From Glomus cerebriforme (taxonomy: Eukaryota; Glomeromycota; Glomeromycetes; Glomerales; Glomeraceae), in the NCBI GenBank assembly GCA_003550305.1, contig QKYT01000934.1, positions 1 to 20,237 on the forward strand: 20,237 bases of DNA, written 5' to 3'. Numbering within the stretch: position 1 is the stretch's first letter; each line of letters begins with the position of its first letter. The notes below the pieces were generated by a model. The model was given only the letters and a program-made list of their open reading frames with translations, did not search any database and had not been told where the DNA came from. Positions 1-8,258 of this stretch are shown here, in pieces. Made by a program: the position numbers and the translations under genes.

Positions 1-590
1 AATCGTCACATGCCGAAACTTCTTATTTCGACTAGTGTATTTGAATGAGAAGTTTTACCTTTATCTTTAGCAATATATTGATGTTCAATGTTTAACAGAA
101 ATATAATATTTTAAAGTGTAAGGAATTACAAAGGTTTGGGAACAATATAAGCATTTATAAGTTATCTTATTTAATATATCAAATATATCAAAAAAATTGG
201 TTAACAAAATTTTTTTTTTTTCAATAATGAATTAATGATATTTAATCAACTTCCAATAATTATTAAAGAACAATTGGAAATCAAATTATTATTATTTAAT
301 TGATAAATTATATAAGTTAATTTTTAATAATTGAAGAATTACATCAATTAAATAATACACTTCTTAAACAAATACAGTAATTACAAACAATTGCAAACAA
401 TTAACTAAATTGAAAAATTATGATAATTAAATTAATTTGATTTTAATAATTAAAGTAAGAATCACATCAATTATTATTATTATACTGAAAGTAAAACAAG
501 TAATATTAATTAAATCATTTTAAGTAAGATTTATAATGATATCAAAAAATAGTGAGAATATATATAAGCATAACTTAAACTTTCTATTAA
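1..590. other. AT-rich non-coding stretch
   Basis: I see no gene, RNA gene or organised repeat here. The DNA is almost entirely A and T with many short TTAATTAA-like runs. It is probably decayed intergenic or transposon-derived sequence. Confidence 0.6.
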
Positions 591-646
591 CTTTTTTAAT
601 CGCCCTTTTTTTTACATTTTTCTTTATACTTTCCAACATTTTCTTC

Positions 647-775
647 GCATACTTTTTAACTTTTCTTTGCTTTCTAACAATTTTTTCTTGCATACTTTTT
701 AACTTTTCTTTGCTTTTTAACATTTTTTTCTTGCTTACATTTTTTTTCTCATATGCTTTTTAACATTTTTTTTTA
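647..775. repeat. T-rich tandem repeat, 43-bp unit, three copies
   Basis: Units begin at 647, 690 and 733 with an exact 43-base period. The first two start GCATACTTTTTAAC and are nearly identical; the third is more diverged. The flanking T-rich sequence (590-860) has the same texture. Open frames cross the array on both strands (Phe/Leu-rich on plus, Lys-rich on minus), but they only reflect homopolymer-like composition and I do not call them genes. Confidence 0.7.
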
Positions 776-1000
776 CATACTTTTTTAAAATATTAGTACT
801 TTCTTACTCATTTTTCAAATTTCCTCATTTTCTCATACTCTTTTTTTAAAAAATGCCTTATAAATGTCAGGAAGCTCAATTTTCGGAAGTGTCAAACTGA
901 AAATATTGTAAATCGGATAAAGAATATAGGGATAAAAGTTTATCAAGAAATATAGAAGATAATAATAACTACTATATTATTATATTAATAAATGTTAATA

Positions 1001-1350
1001 CATGTTGAATGCTTTAACTTTTGGATCTACTAAGTAGCTATAAGTCCTACTCTTCTATTTCATACTCATAAAGGTACCTTAGAATACTAAATGGCCCTTT
1101 GGATATTAACTTAGGATAAGATATAGGTAACTAAAAATTATCATAAACCTGACTTACAAAGAAATTTAATAAACTGGAGATTATTATCCATATTTTCTAA
1201 AGCTTTCTAGTTAACTCCAGCAGCATAAAAATACTTTTTCTATGACTAAAAGACTATTTTTTTAGTATAAAATAGCAAAAAGAGTAATTTTTCTTTTTCA
1301 AACCTCTTGAGAGAAATGGTATATAGATTAGCAAGAAAAGTTATTCCTTA
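1001..1350 (-). mobile_element. Old fragment matching the 5' part of the retroposon at 3542-5190
   Basis: This block aligns in the same orientation with 4840-5190, for example around CAGCTACAAGTCC there and TAGCTATAAGTCC here. The right edge of the similarity (1350) coincides with the retroposon's own 5' end (5190). Most differences are C to T or G to A in this copy, so it is far more AT-rich. It has no poly(T) edge or target duplication that I can recognise. It is either an older copy of the same element that lost its 3' part, or an ancestral piece from which the retroposon's 5' end derives. No open frame survives. Confidence 0.7.
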
Positions 1351-1375
1351 ATAATTCAATTAATAATCTTAAATT

Positions 1376-1960
1376 TAATGAATCTAATAATAATTATTCT
1401 GAGAAAAGTGATTATAATTCTGATGAATTTATAGATTAAAGAATAAAGTATTTAACTGAATTTGAATTAGTATAGACTAATATTGCAGAATTTAAATAAA
1501 AAAAAAAGAGTATCATACATTAATAATTTAACTATAACATATTATTGTAAATATAGATCTCAAGGAGAATTTACTATGATGGCAAAAGAAACAAACTTTT
1601 TTACTAACTTTTTTAAACTAGTAAATTACTTACTGTAATTGAAGATAAGCTTATTATAGATTTAATAGATAATCAGAATGAATAATATGAAATTAATATT
1701 AAAATAATTTTAAATAAATCAAATTATTAGAAAAAAATGAGTAATTTAAATGAATATAATCTAATTAATGAAAATATTGTATTGGAAAAAGAAAGTATAA
1801 AAAATAAAATAAATAAAGGGATTATATTAGAAAAAGAAAATATAGATAATAAAATGCAAAGATGACTTTGATTTAAAATTACAAAAATTAAAATGTATTA
1901 TTTTGGATAATCAAAAAAATTAATCTATATATAATTATTTAAGATATTAATCTATACATA
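1376..1960 (+). pseudogene. Decayed transposase-like ORF, 5' segment
   Basis: A plus-strand frame can be followed with in-frame stops. It begins with an acidic stretch (NYSEKSDYNSDEFID, near 1390), followed by YLTEFELV, and then a Glu/Lys/Asn-rich helical stretch (near 1750-1850, containing VLEKESIKNKI). It is interrupted at 1960 by the hAT-type insertion and continues at 3340 and then 5209. The layout (acidic N-terminus, helical region, then a YRSRII and KKGIYFD-type region) recalls a DDE-superfamily transposon ORF common in Rhizophagus. That is memory of the family rather than a search, and this first segment is the weakest part of the match. Confidence 0.4.
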
Positions 1961-3331
1961 TAGAGGTATGCTCTGAAATCTGGTCAATCCGGATATCTAG
2001 TCATCCATCTGAAAATTGATCAAATTCAGATTAATCCATTTGTATCACTGGATTGACCAGATGGTTCAACGAATATCTGGTCAATCTGATGATCTATTTA
2101 TATCACTAGATTCACCAGATTTTTTTATAAAACTTTACATACTGTAATTGAAGGTGGAAGAGTCTCTCCTACAAAAAGAAAAAAAAAGAACATTAATAAC
2201 GTTCTTGTATTGAATTATAACTACCTTCCTACCTCCCTTTATTTTATTTACCTCCAGGAGCTGAGCCGAAGAGTCGTTCCTACAAAAAAGAAAAGAAAAA
2301 GAACGTTAGCAATGTTCTTATATTAAAGTTTAATAACCNCCCCCCTTCAATTACCTCCAGGAGTCGAGCCGAAGTGTTCGTTCCTAAAAAAAAGAAAAAA
2401 AAGAATGTTAGTAATGTTCTTGTATTAAAGTTTAATACCCCTCTCAATTACTTCCAGGAGTCAAGCCGAAGAGTTCGTTCCTATAAAAAAGAAAAAAAAA
2501 GAACGTTAGCAACATTCTTGTATTAAAGTTTAATACCCCCCTTAATTACCTCCAGAAGTCGAGCCGAAGTGTTCGTTCCTATAAAAAAAAATGTTAGCAA
2601 CGTTCTTGCCCCTTCAATTACCTCCAGGAGTTAAGCCGAAGTGTTCGTTCTTATAAAAAAGAAAAAAAAAAGAACATTAGCAACGTTCTTGTATTAAAGT
2701 TTAATAACCACCTCCCCTTCAATTACCTCCAGAAGCTGAGCCGAAGAGTTCATTCCTATAAAAAAGAAAAAAAAAAGAACGTTAGCAATATTCTTGTATT
2801 AAAGTTTAATACTCCCCCTCAATTACCTCCAGGAGTCGAGCCGAAGTGTTCGTTCCTATAAAAAAGAAAAAAAAGAACGTTAGCAATGTTCTTGTATTAA
2901 AGTTTAATAACTCCTCTCCTTCAATTACCTCCAGAAATCGAGCTGAAGTATTCATTTCTATAAAAAAGAAAAAAAAAGAACATTAGCAACATTCTTGTAT
3001 TAAAGTTTAATAACCACCCCCCTTCAATTACCTTCAGGAGCCAAGCTAAAGAGTTCATTCCTATAAAAAAGAATAAAAAAGAATATTAATAAACATTCTT
3101 ATGTATTGAAATAAAAAAAACTCTCCAAAAAAATAAAAAAAAATACCAGATTTGACCATATTATCTGATTAATCCGGTCAATCCAGTCATCTGTATAATA
3201 TCTGATCAATCTGGTGTTATCCAACGGATCCATCTGGATTATCTGAAATCTGTTCATTCCTTAATCTGGATTATCCAATTCGTTCAAAAATGGATGACGG
3301 ATTGAACGGATTTCACTGGAGCATACCTCTA
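1961..3331. mobile_element. Non-autonomous hAT-type DNA transposon (1371 bp)
   Basis: Perfect 13-bp terminal inverted repeats TAGAGGTATGCTC (1961-1973) and GAGCATACCTCTA (3319-3331) are flanked by an 8-bp target duplication. The first five bases, TAGAG, fit the hAT end consensus YARNG. The terminal homology continues imperfectly inward (TGAAATC after a 3-base offset). The subterminal zones carry many copies of an ATCTGGTCAATC-like motif in both orientations (1978-1990, 2050-2062 inverted, 2075-2087, 3172-3184, 3200-3214), as expected for transposase binding sites. There is no transposase frame: the interior is mainly a tandem array. It would need a transposase supplied in trans, and a hAT-type transposase end is present at 20113-20237, although nothing shows that the two match. 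Confidence 0.88.
2137..3110. repeat. Minisatellite of about ten ~100-bp units, each with two palindromes
   Basis: The landmark CCTCCAG or a close variant recurs at 2251, 2354, 2451, 2549, 2621, 2726, 2826, 2928 and 3031, giving spacings of 97-105 bp except for one 72-bp unit that lost the TATTAAAGTTTAATA block. A further partial unit precedes at about 2137-2220. Each full unit has a GAG(T/C)CGAGCCGAAG-like core, a purine run, an inverted repeat with arms AAGAACGTT and AACGTTCTT around AGC, and the near-palindrome TATTAAAGTTTAATA. The array fills most of the hAT-type element. One undetermined base sits at 2339. Confidence 0.92.
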
Positions 3332-3339
3332 TATACATA

Positions 3340-3541
3340 TATATTTTAAATATTAGAAAAGGATGGATTAATTCAAATTAAAACAAGTAAAAAAATATTA
3401 AAAGAAGTTTATAATAAAGAAGTTTATAGATCTAGAATTATTTGAAAACTGGATAATTATTGGATTAATTATGATTTATTATCTATTTCATTATAAAGCT
3501 ATCATTAAAAAATTAAATTATTTATTAATGATAAAGATATT
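3340..3541 (+). pseudogene. Decayed transposase-like ORF, middle segment
   Basis: From about 3352 one frame reads ILEKDGLIQIK, then TSKKILKEVYNKEVYRSRII, a stop, KLDNYWINYDLLSISL, a stop, SYH, a stop, then KIKLFINDKDI. It therefore keeps one register across stops for about 180 bases. The last residues are encoded by the target duplication of the retroposon, and the frame resumes in register at 5191. I place it in the same DDE-superfamily-like family as the flanking segments by remembered resemblance of the RSRII...W and INDEDI parts; the catalytic region is not present. Confidence 0.5.
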
Positions 3542-5208
3542 TTTTTTTTGAAGACGCACTGTTGCATGAACTTTATTCTGTACATCAATAAACATTGCCC
3601 GGTATACAATAATAAATAAAATTAAATAGCTCAGACATAAGAGTAATAAGACCTCCATCCAAAAGGAAAATTTCAATACGTTGCACTTACGTAGCATGAG
3701 TCCTCAAAGTGAGGACTGAAAGCAAGACCTCCTTAGATATTAGTATGCTCTGATTCTCTCCCATACCCCAGTGCTAGCATCAAATAAAAAACCTTTCAAT
3801 CAGTCCTCCCAAATCTCTCCTCAATACTCTTGGGTCTTCAAAGTTCAAACTAATACGATTTGTTATAATATTCACCACTATTATAAGAGAATTTATAGAA
3901 GCCAGCTACTAGTACCAACCTCTAAAAAGAAAGGAAAACTATCTAATACTAAAACTAAAAGATACAAAAAAGAAACTAGATCTACTACTACCTCTACCAC
4001 TTCCTTACTAAGACCGGTACCCACTGTCACCCTAACGGATACACCTGATAAATCAAGTCGACTGCTTATATAGATTTATCCAAAGACCATCACATAGTAT
4101 CTTGTCAACCTACATGGTTTTTCAACCATCGCGTCCTAATAGGAGTTAATCCTAAAACAAGCCAATTCTTCACAACCCAGATGCTCTTCATTCTAGTGAA
4201 TTGAGACAACTTCTTACCTAAAATTTCTTGATACTTGCTTATGCAGAGGTATTTGGATAACATTTAACCCTATCAAAGAATCTTTGATCCTTGATATACC
4301 TATTGCAGAAAAAATAACATCTTGCTTCCAGTATACCCAAACCAATACCACCCAATTAACGCACTAACCTTGTACCAAACATCTTCCGCATCATTTTAAA
4401 CTTTTTATTAATTTTTCTATTTTACTACAATGACGTCACCTTAAGGGGCAAAAATAAGGATCATCACTATGAAACAAAACCAAGGAATGTATTACAACAA
4501 GGGAACCAATCATCAATAGATGATCGACTGTCAATCAAAATTTTCAGTACCCCCATCTTCCGTCAGAGAACACCGCTCCGCAGTAGTTCATCCAAATCTG
4601 CAGCCAAGGAAAACAGACTCAGTATAGCAGTATATGTTAATATTCCAAAGTCAGTTCAGTATTTGTCTTTACAAGCCTGAAAATTCTGATGTCCTTCTAC
4701 CTTTTCACCAACAAAAATGATAATAAAAATTCAATAAAAGGGAAAATATTCACCAAACTTATATGCTAGAAAAGCCTCTTCCTACTGAACCAAGCCCATG
4801 CGTCAACTCTGTGAAAAGTAACTTAACTTTCAAAGAAACTTCATGTTAGGCCTGTTCTTGGGTCCACCAGAAGCAGCTACAAGTCCAACCCATCTGTCTT
4901 GTGCATATAGAATATACTTTAGAATACCAAACGGCTGCTTGAATATCAACTTAGAGAAAGACGTAGGTGACTGAAAATTATATTGACCTGACTTGCAGAG
5001 AAATTTGGTGTGTCAGACACTAAATAACAAATTTTCTAAATCTTTTTAGTTGAGTCCAGCTTTGTAAAGCAACTTTTCCTAAGACTAAAAGACCGCTTTC
5101 TTAGGACAAACTGGCCAAAAAGCACAACTTTTCTTTCCAAAACTTCTTCAGAGAAATGGATGTAGAGATCAGCAGGAAGAGTTGCCTCCCATTAATGATA
5201 AAGATATT
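3524..5208. repeat. 17-18 bp target site duplication of the retroposon
   Basis: ATTAATGATAAAGATATT occurs at 3524-3541 and again at 5191-5208, directly bounding the 3542-5190 insertion (the last T on the left may belong to the poly(T)). A duplication of this length next to an A-tail is typical of target-primed reverse transcription by LINE machinery. Confidence 0.9.
3542..5190 (-). mobile_element. Poly(A)-tailed retroposon, 1.65 kb, unclassified
   Basis: Read on the minus strand, the element starts at 5190 (GGGAGGCAACTC) and ends in an A run at 3549-3542 after GTGCGTCTTC. A canonical AATAAA (plus strand TTTATT at 3572-3577) lies about 22 bases before the tail, so the 3' end looks like a processed RNA polymerase II transcript. 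Target duplications of 17-18 bp flank it. It is clearly richer in G and C than its surroundings, suggesting a younger insertion. I found no long sense frame and no reverse transcriptase motif, so it is either a non-autonomous LINE derivative, a badly decayed LINE fragment, or a retrocopy of a non-coding transcript. The antisense 100-aa frame at 3771-4073 is Ser/Thr/Lys-rich and unsupported. Confidence 0.82.
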
Positions 5209-5500
5209 ATTAATTGTAGTTTAACTTATATTCATAGTAATGGTAGAAAAATCATACAAATGCAAAGAATTTGTAATATTAAAACTTCTTTATAAATAAA
5301 TATAATAATTTTATATAAATTAATATCAATAAAAACTGCAAAAATATAGTTTTGTAAATTAGGTTTAAATTTGCAATCATAAAAAAAGGCATTTACTTTG
5401 ATGAATATAAACATGAAGATATATTGCAATATTAGAAAAAATTTTTAAAAGTTATAATAGAGTATAAAAAATTAATATCAGTATTTATTAGATATCCTGT
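5209..5500 (+). pseudogene. Decayed transposase-like ORF, 3' segment
   Basis: This continues in register from the duplicated INDKDI: INCSLTYIHSNGRKI, a region with stops, then SISIKTAKI, a stop where Trp is expected (TAG), then FCKLGLNLQS. After a one-base frame change comes KKGIYFDEYKHEDILQY (near 5385-5435). The last motif resembles the KKG-x-Y-x-DGHER-x-DV-x-x-YR block of a DDE-superfamily transposon ORF; Gly, His and Arg of that block are changed. The frame fades after about 5500 with no catalytic DDE region, so the gene is truncated as well as interrupted and mutated. Confidence 0.5.
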
Positions 5501-5534
5501 GATTTTTTTATAATTAATAATGACTATAATAAAA

Positions 5535-5613
5535 CATGTATCAGGCATAAAAATCATGTATCAGGCATTAAAATCTTGTATCAGCAGATACTAAAATCTT
5601 GTATCAGGCATTA
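5535..5613. repeat. Short tandem repeat, ~20-bp unit, four copies
   Basis: Units CATGTATCAGGCATAAAAAT (5535-5554), CATGTATCAGGCATTAAAAT (5555-5574), a 23-base variant with CTTGTATCAGCAGATAC (5575-5597) and CTTGTATCAGGCATTA (5598-5613) follow head to tail. It lies between two dead transposon genes. The following 5614-5880 is featureless AT-rich DNA. Confidence 0.85.
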
Positions 5614-5880
5614 TTTATATTATTAAAAACTACATTAAAGACAATTAATTATATATAAAACAATTAGTATAATGATTTTTATTTATAATAATTATTTTTC
5701 TAACTTTTTTTTTTCTTTTTTATTTATATTTAATTCAGAATGGAAAGTTTCTTGTAATGGATTTTTTTTCCTATTTAGTAATTAGAAAGCCTTACTAAAA
5801 CTATTGAATAACTATACAATTTAAATTAAATGTTAGTATAAATTTTAATATATTGTACTAAAGATGTAAAATACCTTATC

Positions 5881-7121
5881 TTATTCATCATCATTATTAA
5901 TAGTTTTAAAATCTATAGTTTCAGTCAATCTTTGCATAACTGAATTAAAAATATTTCATTTTTTTCCTTTGTTACTTTAAAATAGTTGCATACTCCAGCT
6001 AATGAATTGTAACCTGAAATTGCCATTACTTCAACTTCTTCATTTCCAGCATTAAATATTGATTGAATTACTATGTCATATCCTGAATAATTAGAAATAT
6101 TTTTTTCAGATATATCAATACCACATGCTAGACAAATTTTCTGAAACATTCCTCTAATTCTTTTTTACCAAATGCTTGATCATGATATCACTTTTCCTTA
6201 AAAATTACTAGAAAAATATAAAAAAAAATAAGTAAAAATTCATTTAACAAAAAAATAATTAAATAAATTTGTTTACCTAATGTATTTGTTAAGATATCTA
6301 GATAAAATTCTTTGGTTGTACAATTTGAAGATCTCATTGAAATATACTTACAAATATTTGCATTAGGTTTAGCTTTACCTTTAATATCTGATAGAAATGG
6401 TATTTTAAAGATAGATTAATTACCTTCTAGTTTTCCTTGATCATTTTTTTGTTAGAATTTCTTAAAAATAATTTCCTTTTTTGTATCTTTAAATTGATTA
6501 ATTAGTAGATTGTAATGTTTATTATCTCATAAACATTCTAATAAATAAATTCAAAAAAAAGTTCTTCTAAGCAATCCCTCAAGTTCACTTGGAGATATAG
6601 TACTATTATGTAGAATAATTTTTAATTCATCATTTATTAAATTTTCATATGACCTTGCAGTATCTATTTCTAATCTTTTTATTTCTTTTAGAGTACCATC
6701 AAGTATTGCATAAAGGTTTGAAAAATTAGTTTTGTCTAAAAGATTATAATTCTATTATGATTTAGAATTTTTAAGATAACGGTTTATTAAGGCAATAGCA
6801 TTTTTAAGAGAAGCTCTTGAATATTTTTTGTCTTTTGTTGTTCTCATACCATATATAAACTTATACATTTCCTTTTCTATTTGTTTATTGGAGAAAATTG
6901 ATTCTAAAGTATATATATAACTAATATTTTTATGTTAAGTATTTAAAATATTAGTCCATTTTTCAGTGTACTTAACTGTGTTTAATGGTATACGACTTTG
7001 TTGAACTTTTAAAAACTTTTCTGCTGAAGGTTTAAAATATAACTAAAATACTAATTATTAAATTTAAATAATACAATAATGATTTATGGTTTTAATATGT
7101 AAAAATACTTACATGTTCCAT
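5881..7121 (-). pseudogene. Crypton-like tyrosine recombinase, inactivated
   Basis: A short first exon ATG GAA CAT (7121-7113) is followed by a 70-nt intron (GTAAGT...TTTTAG, 7112-7043) and then a frame beginning LYFKPSAEKFLKVQQSRIP. The order is: N-terminal helical core-binding-type region (YGMRTTKDKKYSRASLKNAI; NLYAILDGTLKEIK), then EGLLRRTFF, a stop at 6553-6551 where Trp is expected, IYLLECL, a stop at 6529-6527 where the catalytic Arg of the LRGG-type motif is expected, then DNKHYNL. A second GT-AG gap lies near 6170-6275. The C-terminal part has SNYSGY (family SNHSGR, the H-x-x-R box) and SGYNS (family SGHRS), so these catalytic His and Arg residues are lost, while a Tyr in VCNYFKV could be the old nucleophile. 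Frame changes occur near 6130 and 5930; the C-terminus probably ends NNDDE before TAA at 5883-5881. Dead several times over. Confidence 0.75.
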
Positions 7122-7291
7122 TAAAAAAAAACAATTTAGTTAACAATAATATTAGTTTACAGGTTGTAGAAAATAAAATAGGTTTAAAAATAATAAATAA
7201 TTACTCAAAAAGAAAATTATTATAAAAAAGGTTAAAAAAAGATTAAAAATAGCAAAATAGCTTATTATAATTATAGAATACCAGATAAATC

Positions 7292-7397
7292 ACTTATCTG
7301 GCACTTCAAACTGAATAGCTGACACTACTTATAATATTGGAAATTAAATTTGATTTATTCAATATAACAGTTATTCAGCACAAAGTGCCAAATAACT
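7292..7397. repeat. Imperfect inverted repeat with an adjoining hairpin
   Basis: Arms of 30 bases (7292-7321 and 7368-7397) match with several mismatches and share TGGCACTT and CTGAATA; the spacer is 46 bases. Overlapping the left arm is a perfect 8-bp hairpin, CCAGATAA (7281-7288) and TTATCTGG (7294-7301) with loop ATCAC. It could be the core of a small palindromic MITE. I cannot see target duplications. Confidence 0.5.
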
Positions 7398-7535
7398 ATT
7401 AATTATTAGTGATAAAATGCAAATGGTTCTTTCAGAATTTGGGAATAATAAATAATTATATATTTTAGTTATATATAATAAGTATCTTTTTTATACTAAT
7501 CTCTATTTAGAAAAAAAAGTTAAGGAAAATTTATA

Positions 7536-7637
7536 ATGGTTAATGAATTTTTATTGGAAACTATTGAAAAACTTAAACTTACTGATGAATTTGCTGCAAG
7601 TTATCCATATATTCCAAAAATATTTATGTTCAGATAA
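7536..7637 (+). other. Short ORF of 33 codons, status uncertain
   Basis: ATG at 7536 opens a frame MVNEFLLETIEKLKLTDEF followed by AASYPYIPKIFMFR and a stop. The composition is protein-like (balanced charged and hydrophobic residues, a likely amphipathic helix) compared with the AT-rich surroundings. It may be the first exon of a lost gene or a fragment of a repeated family. I recognise no domain, and no continuation is evident downstream. Confidence 0.2.
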
Positions 7638-8258
7638 AAATAAAGAGTTTTATCTTTAAAATTTTCCTTATATTTTATATTTTATAATAATATTACTCAA
7701 ATTTATATAGTAATTTTAATTTTTTGTTAATCATATGTGAATTAGGTCTTAATAATTTTTTTTTAAAAAAAAATTCTGAAAAAAAATTAGATTAAATATT
7801 TGCAGATATGTTTGGAATAAATTATTAATTAAATTGTTACACTCAGATTGTAATATTATATGTATTTTTATCTGTTTTATAGTTTTATTTAATTAATAAA
7901 TTAAATATTATTTTTGACTTTTATGTATAATATACAGTATATATATAAAAATGCATAAGTGTATCATTTAACTTTTTAATCCGAAATATGCAATAATTAA
8001 GAATTATTTGTTTTTGTTAAATTCCAGATCTTTTAAATGATAAGATTAATATAGAAAATGATTTTTTTTTGGCAAAAAGAATCACAATATACAGTAAGAG
8101 TTATTTGTATATTTTGTATATTTAATATAGAAGTTTAAATTTATAAAAAATGGCTGTAAATTGTTTAATGTATAAATGATTACATATAATTTAATAATAA
8201 AGAAATTGGAATAAATGAAATACCATAAAATTAGTTTTCATCATATTACTACATAGAT
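7638..8258. other. AT-rich intergenic region, 3' side of GUT2
   Basis: No gene or organised repeat is visible. This is where the GUT2 transcript must end (it runs right to left), but I see no canonical AATAAA close to the stop codon; the 3' end signal is probably a degenerate AT-rich one. Confidence 0.5.

Larger units (their letters stand above)
1953..3339. repeat. 8-bp target site duplication TATACATA
   Basis: TATACATA lies immediately outside both ends of the inverted-repeat element: 1953-1960 on the left and 3332-3339 on the right. An 8-bp duplication is the established signature of hAT superfamily insertion. The low-complexity sequence lowers the weight of the match slightly, but its exact abutment to perfect terminal repeats makes chance unlikely. 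Confidence 0.85.

Noticed and set aside
520..763. Overlapping open frames on both strands (Lys-rich minus, Phe/Leu-rich plus)
   Set aside because: Both run through a T-rich 43-bp tandem repeat; the amino-acid bias is the direct result of poly(T) composition and no domain or splice context supports them.
2339..2339. Undetermined base N
   Set aside because: A single ambiguous call within a C-run of the minisatellite; an assembly limitation rather than biology, though it warns that the array length may be imperfectly assembled.
2137..3110. CRISPR-like regularly spaced repeats
   Set aside because: The units are contiguous ~100-bp tandem copies that vary throughout, with no constant repeat and unique spacers, and the genome is eukaryotic.
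3771..4073. 100-aa plus-strand frame starting MLASNKKPFNQ
   Set aside because: It lies antisense inside the poly(A)-tailed retroposon, is low-complexity Ser/Thr/Lys-rich, and has no recognisable family; most likely chance in a less AT-rich insert.
5232..5429. 65-aa minus-strand frame
   Set aside because: Antisense to the decayed transposase-like ORF, hydrophobic and low complexity; no support.
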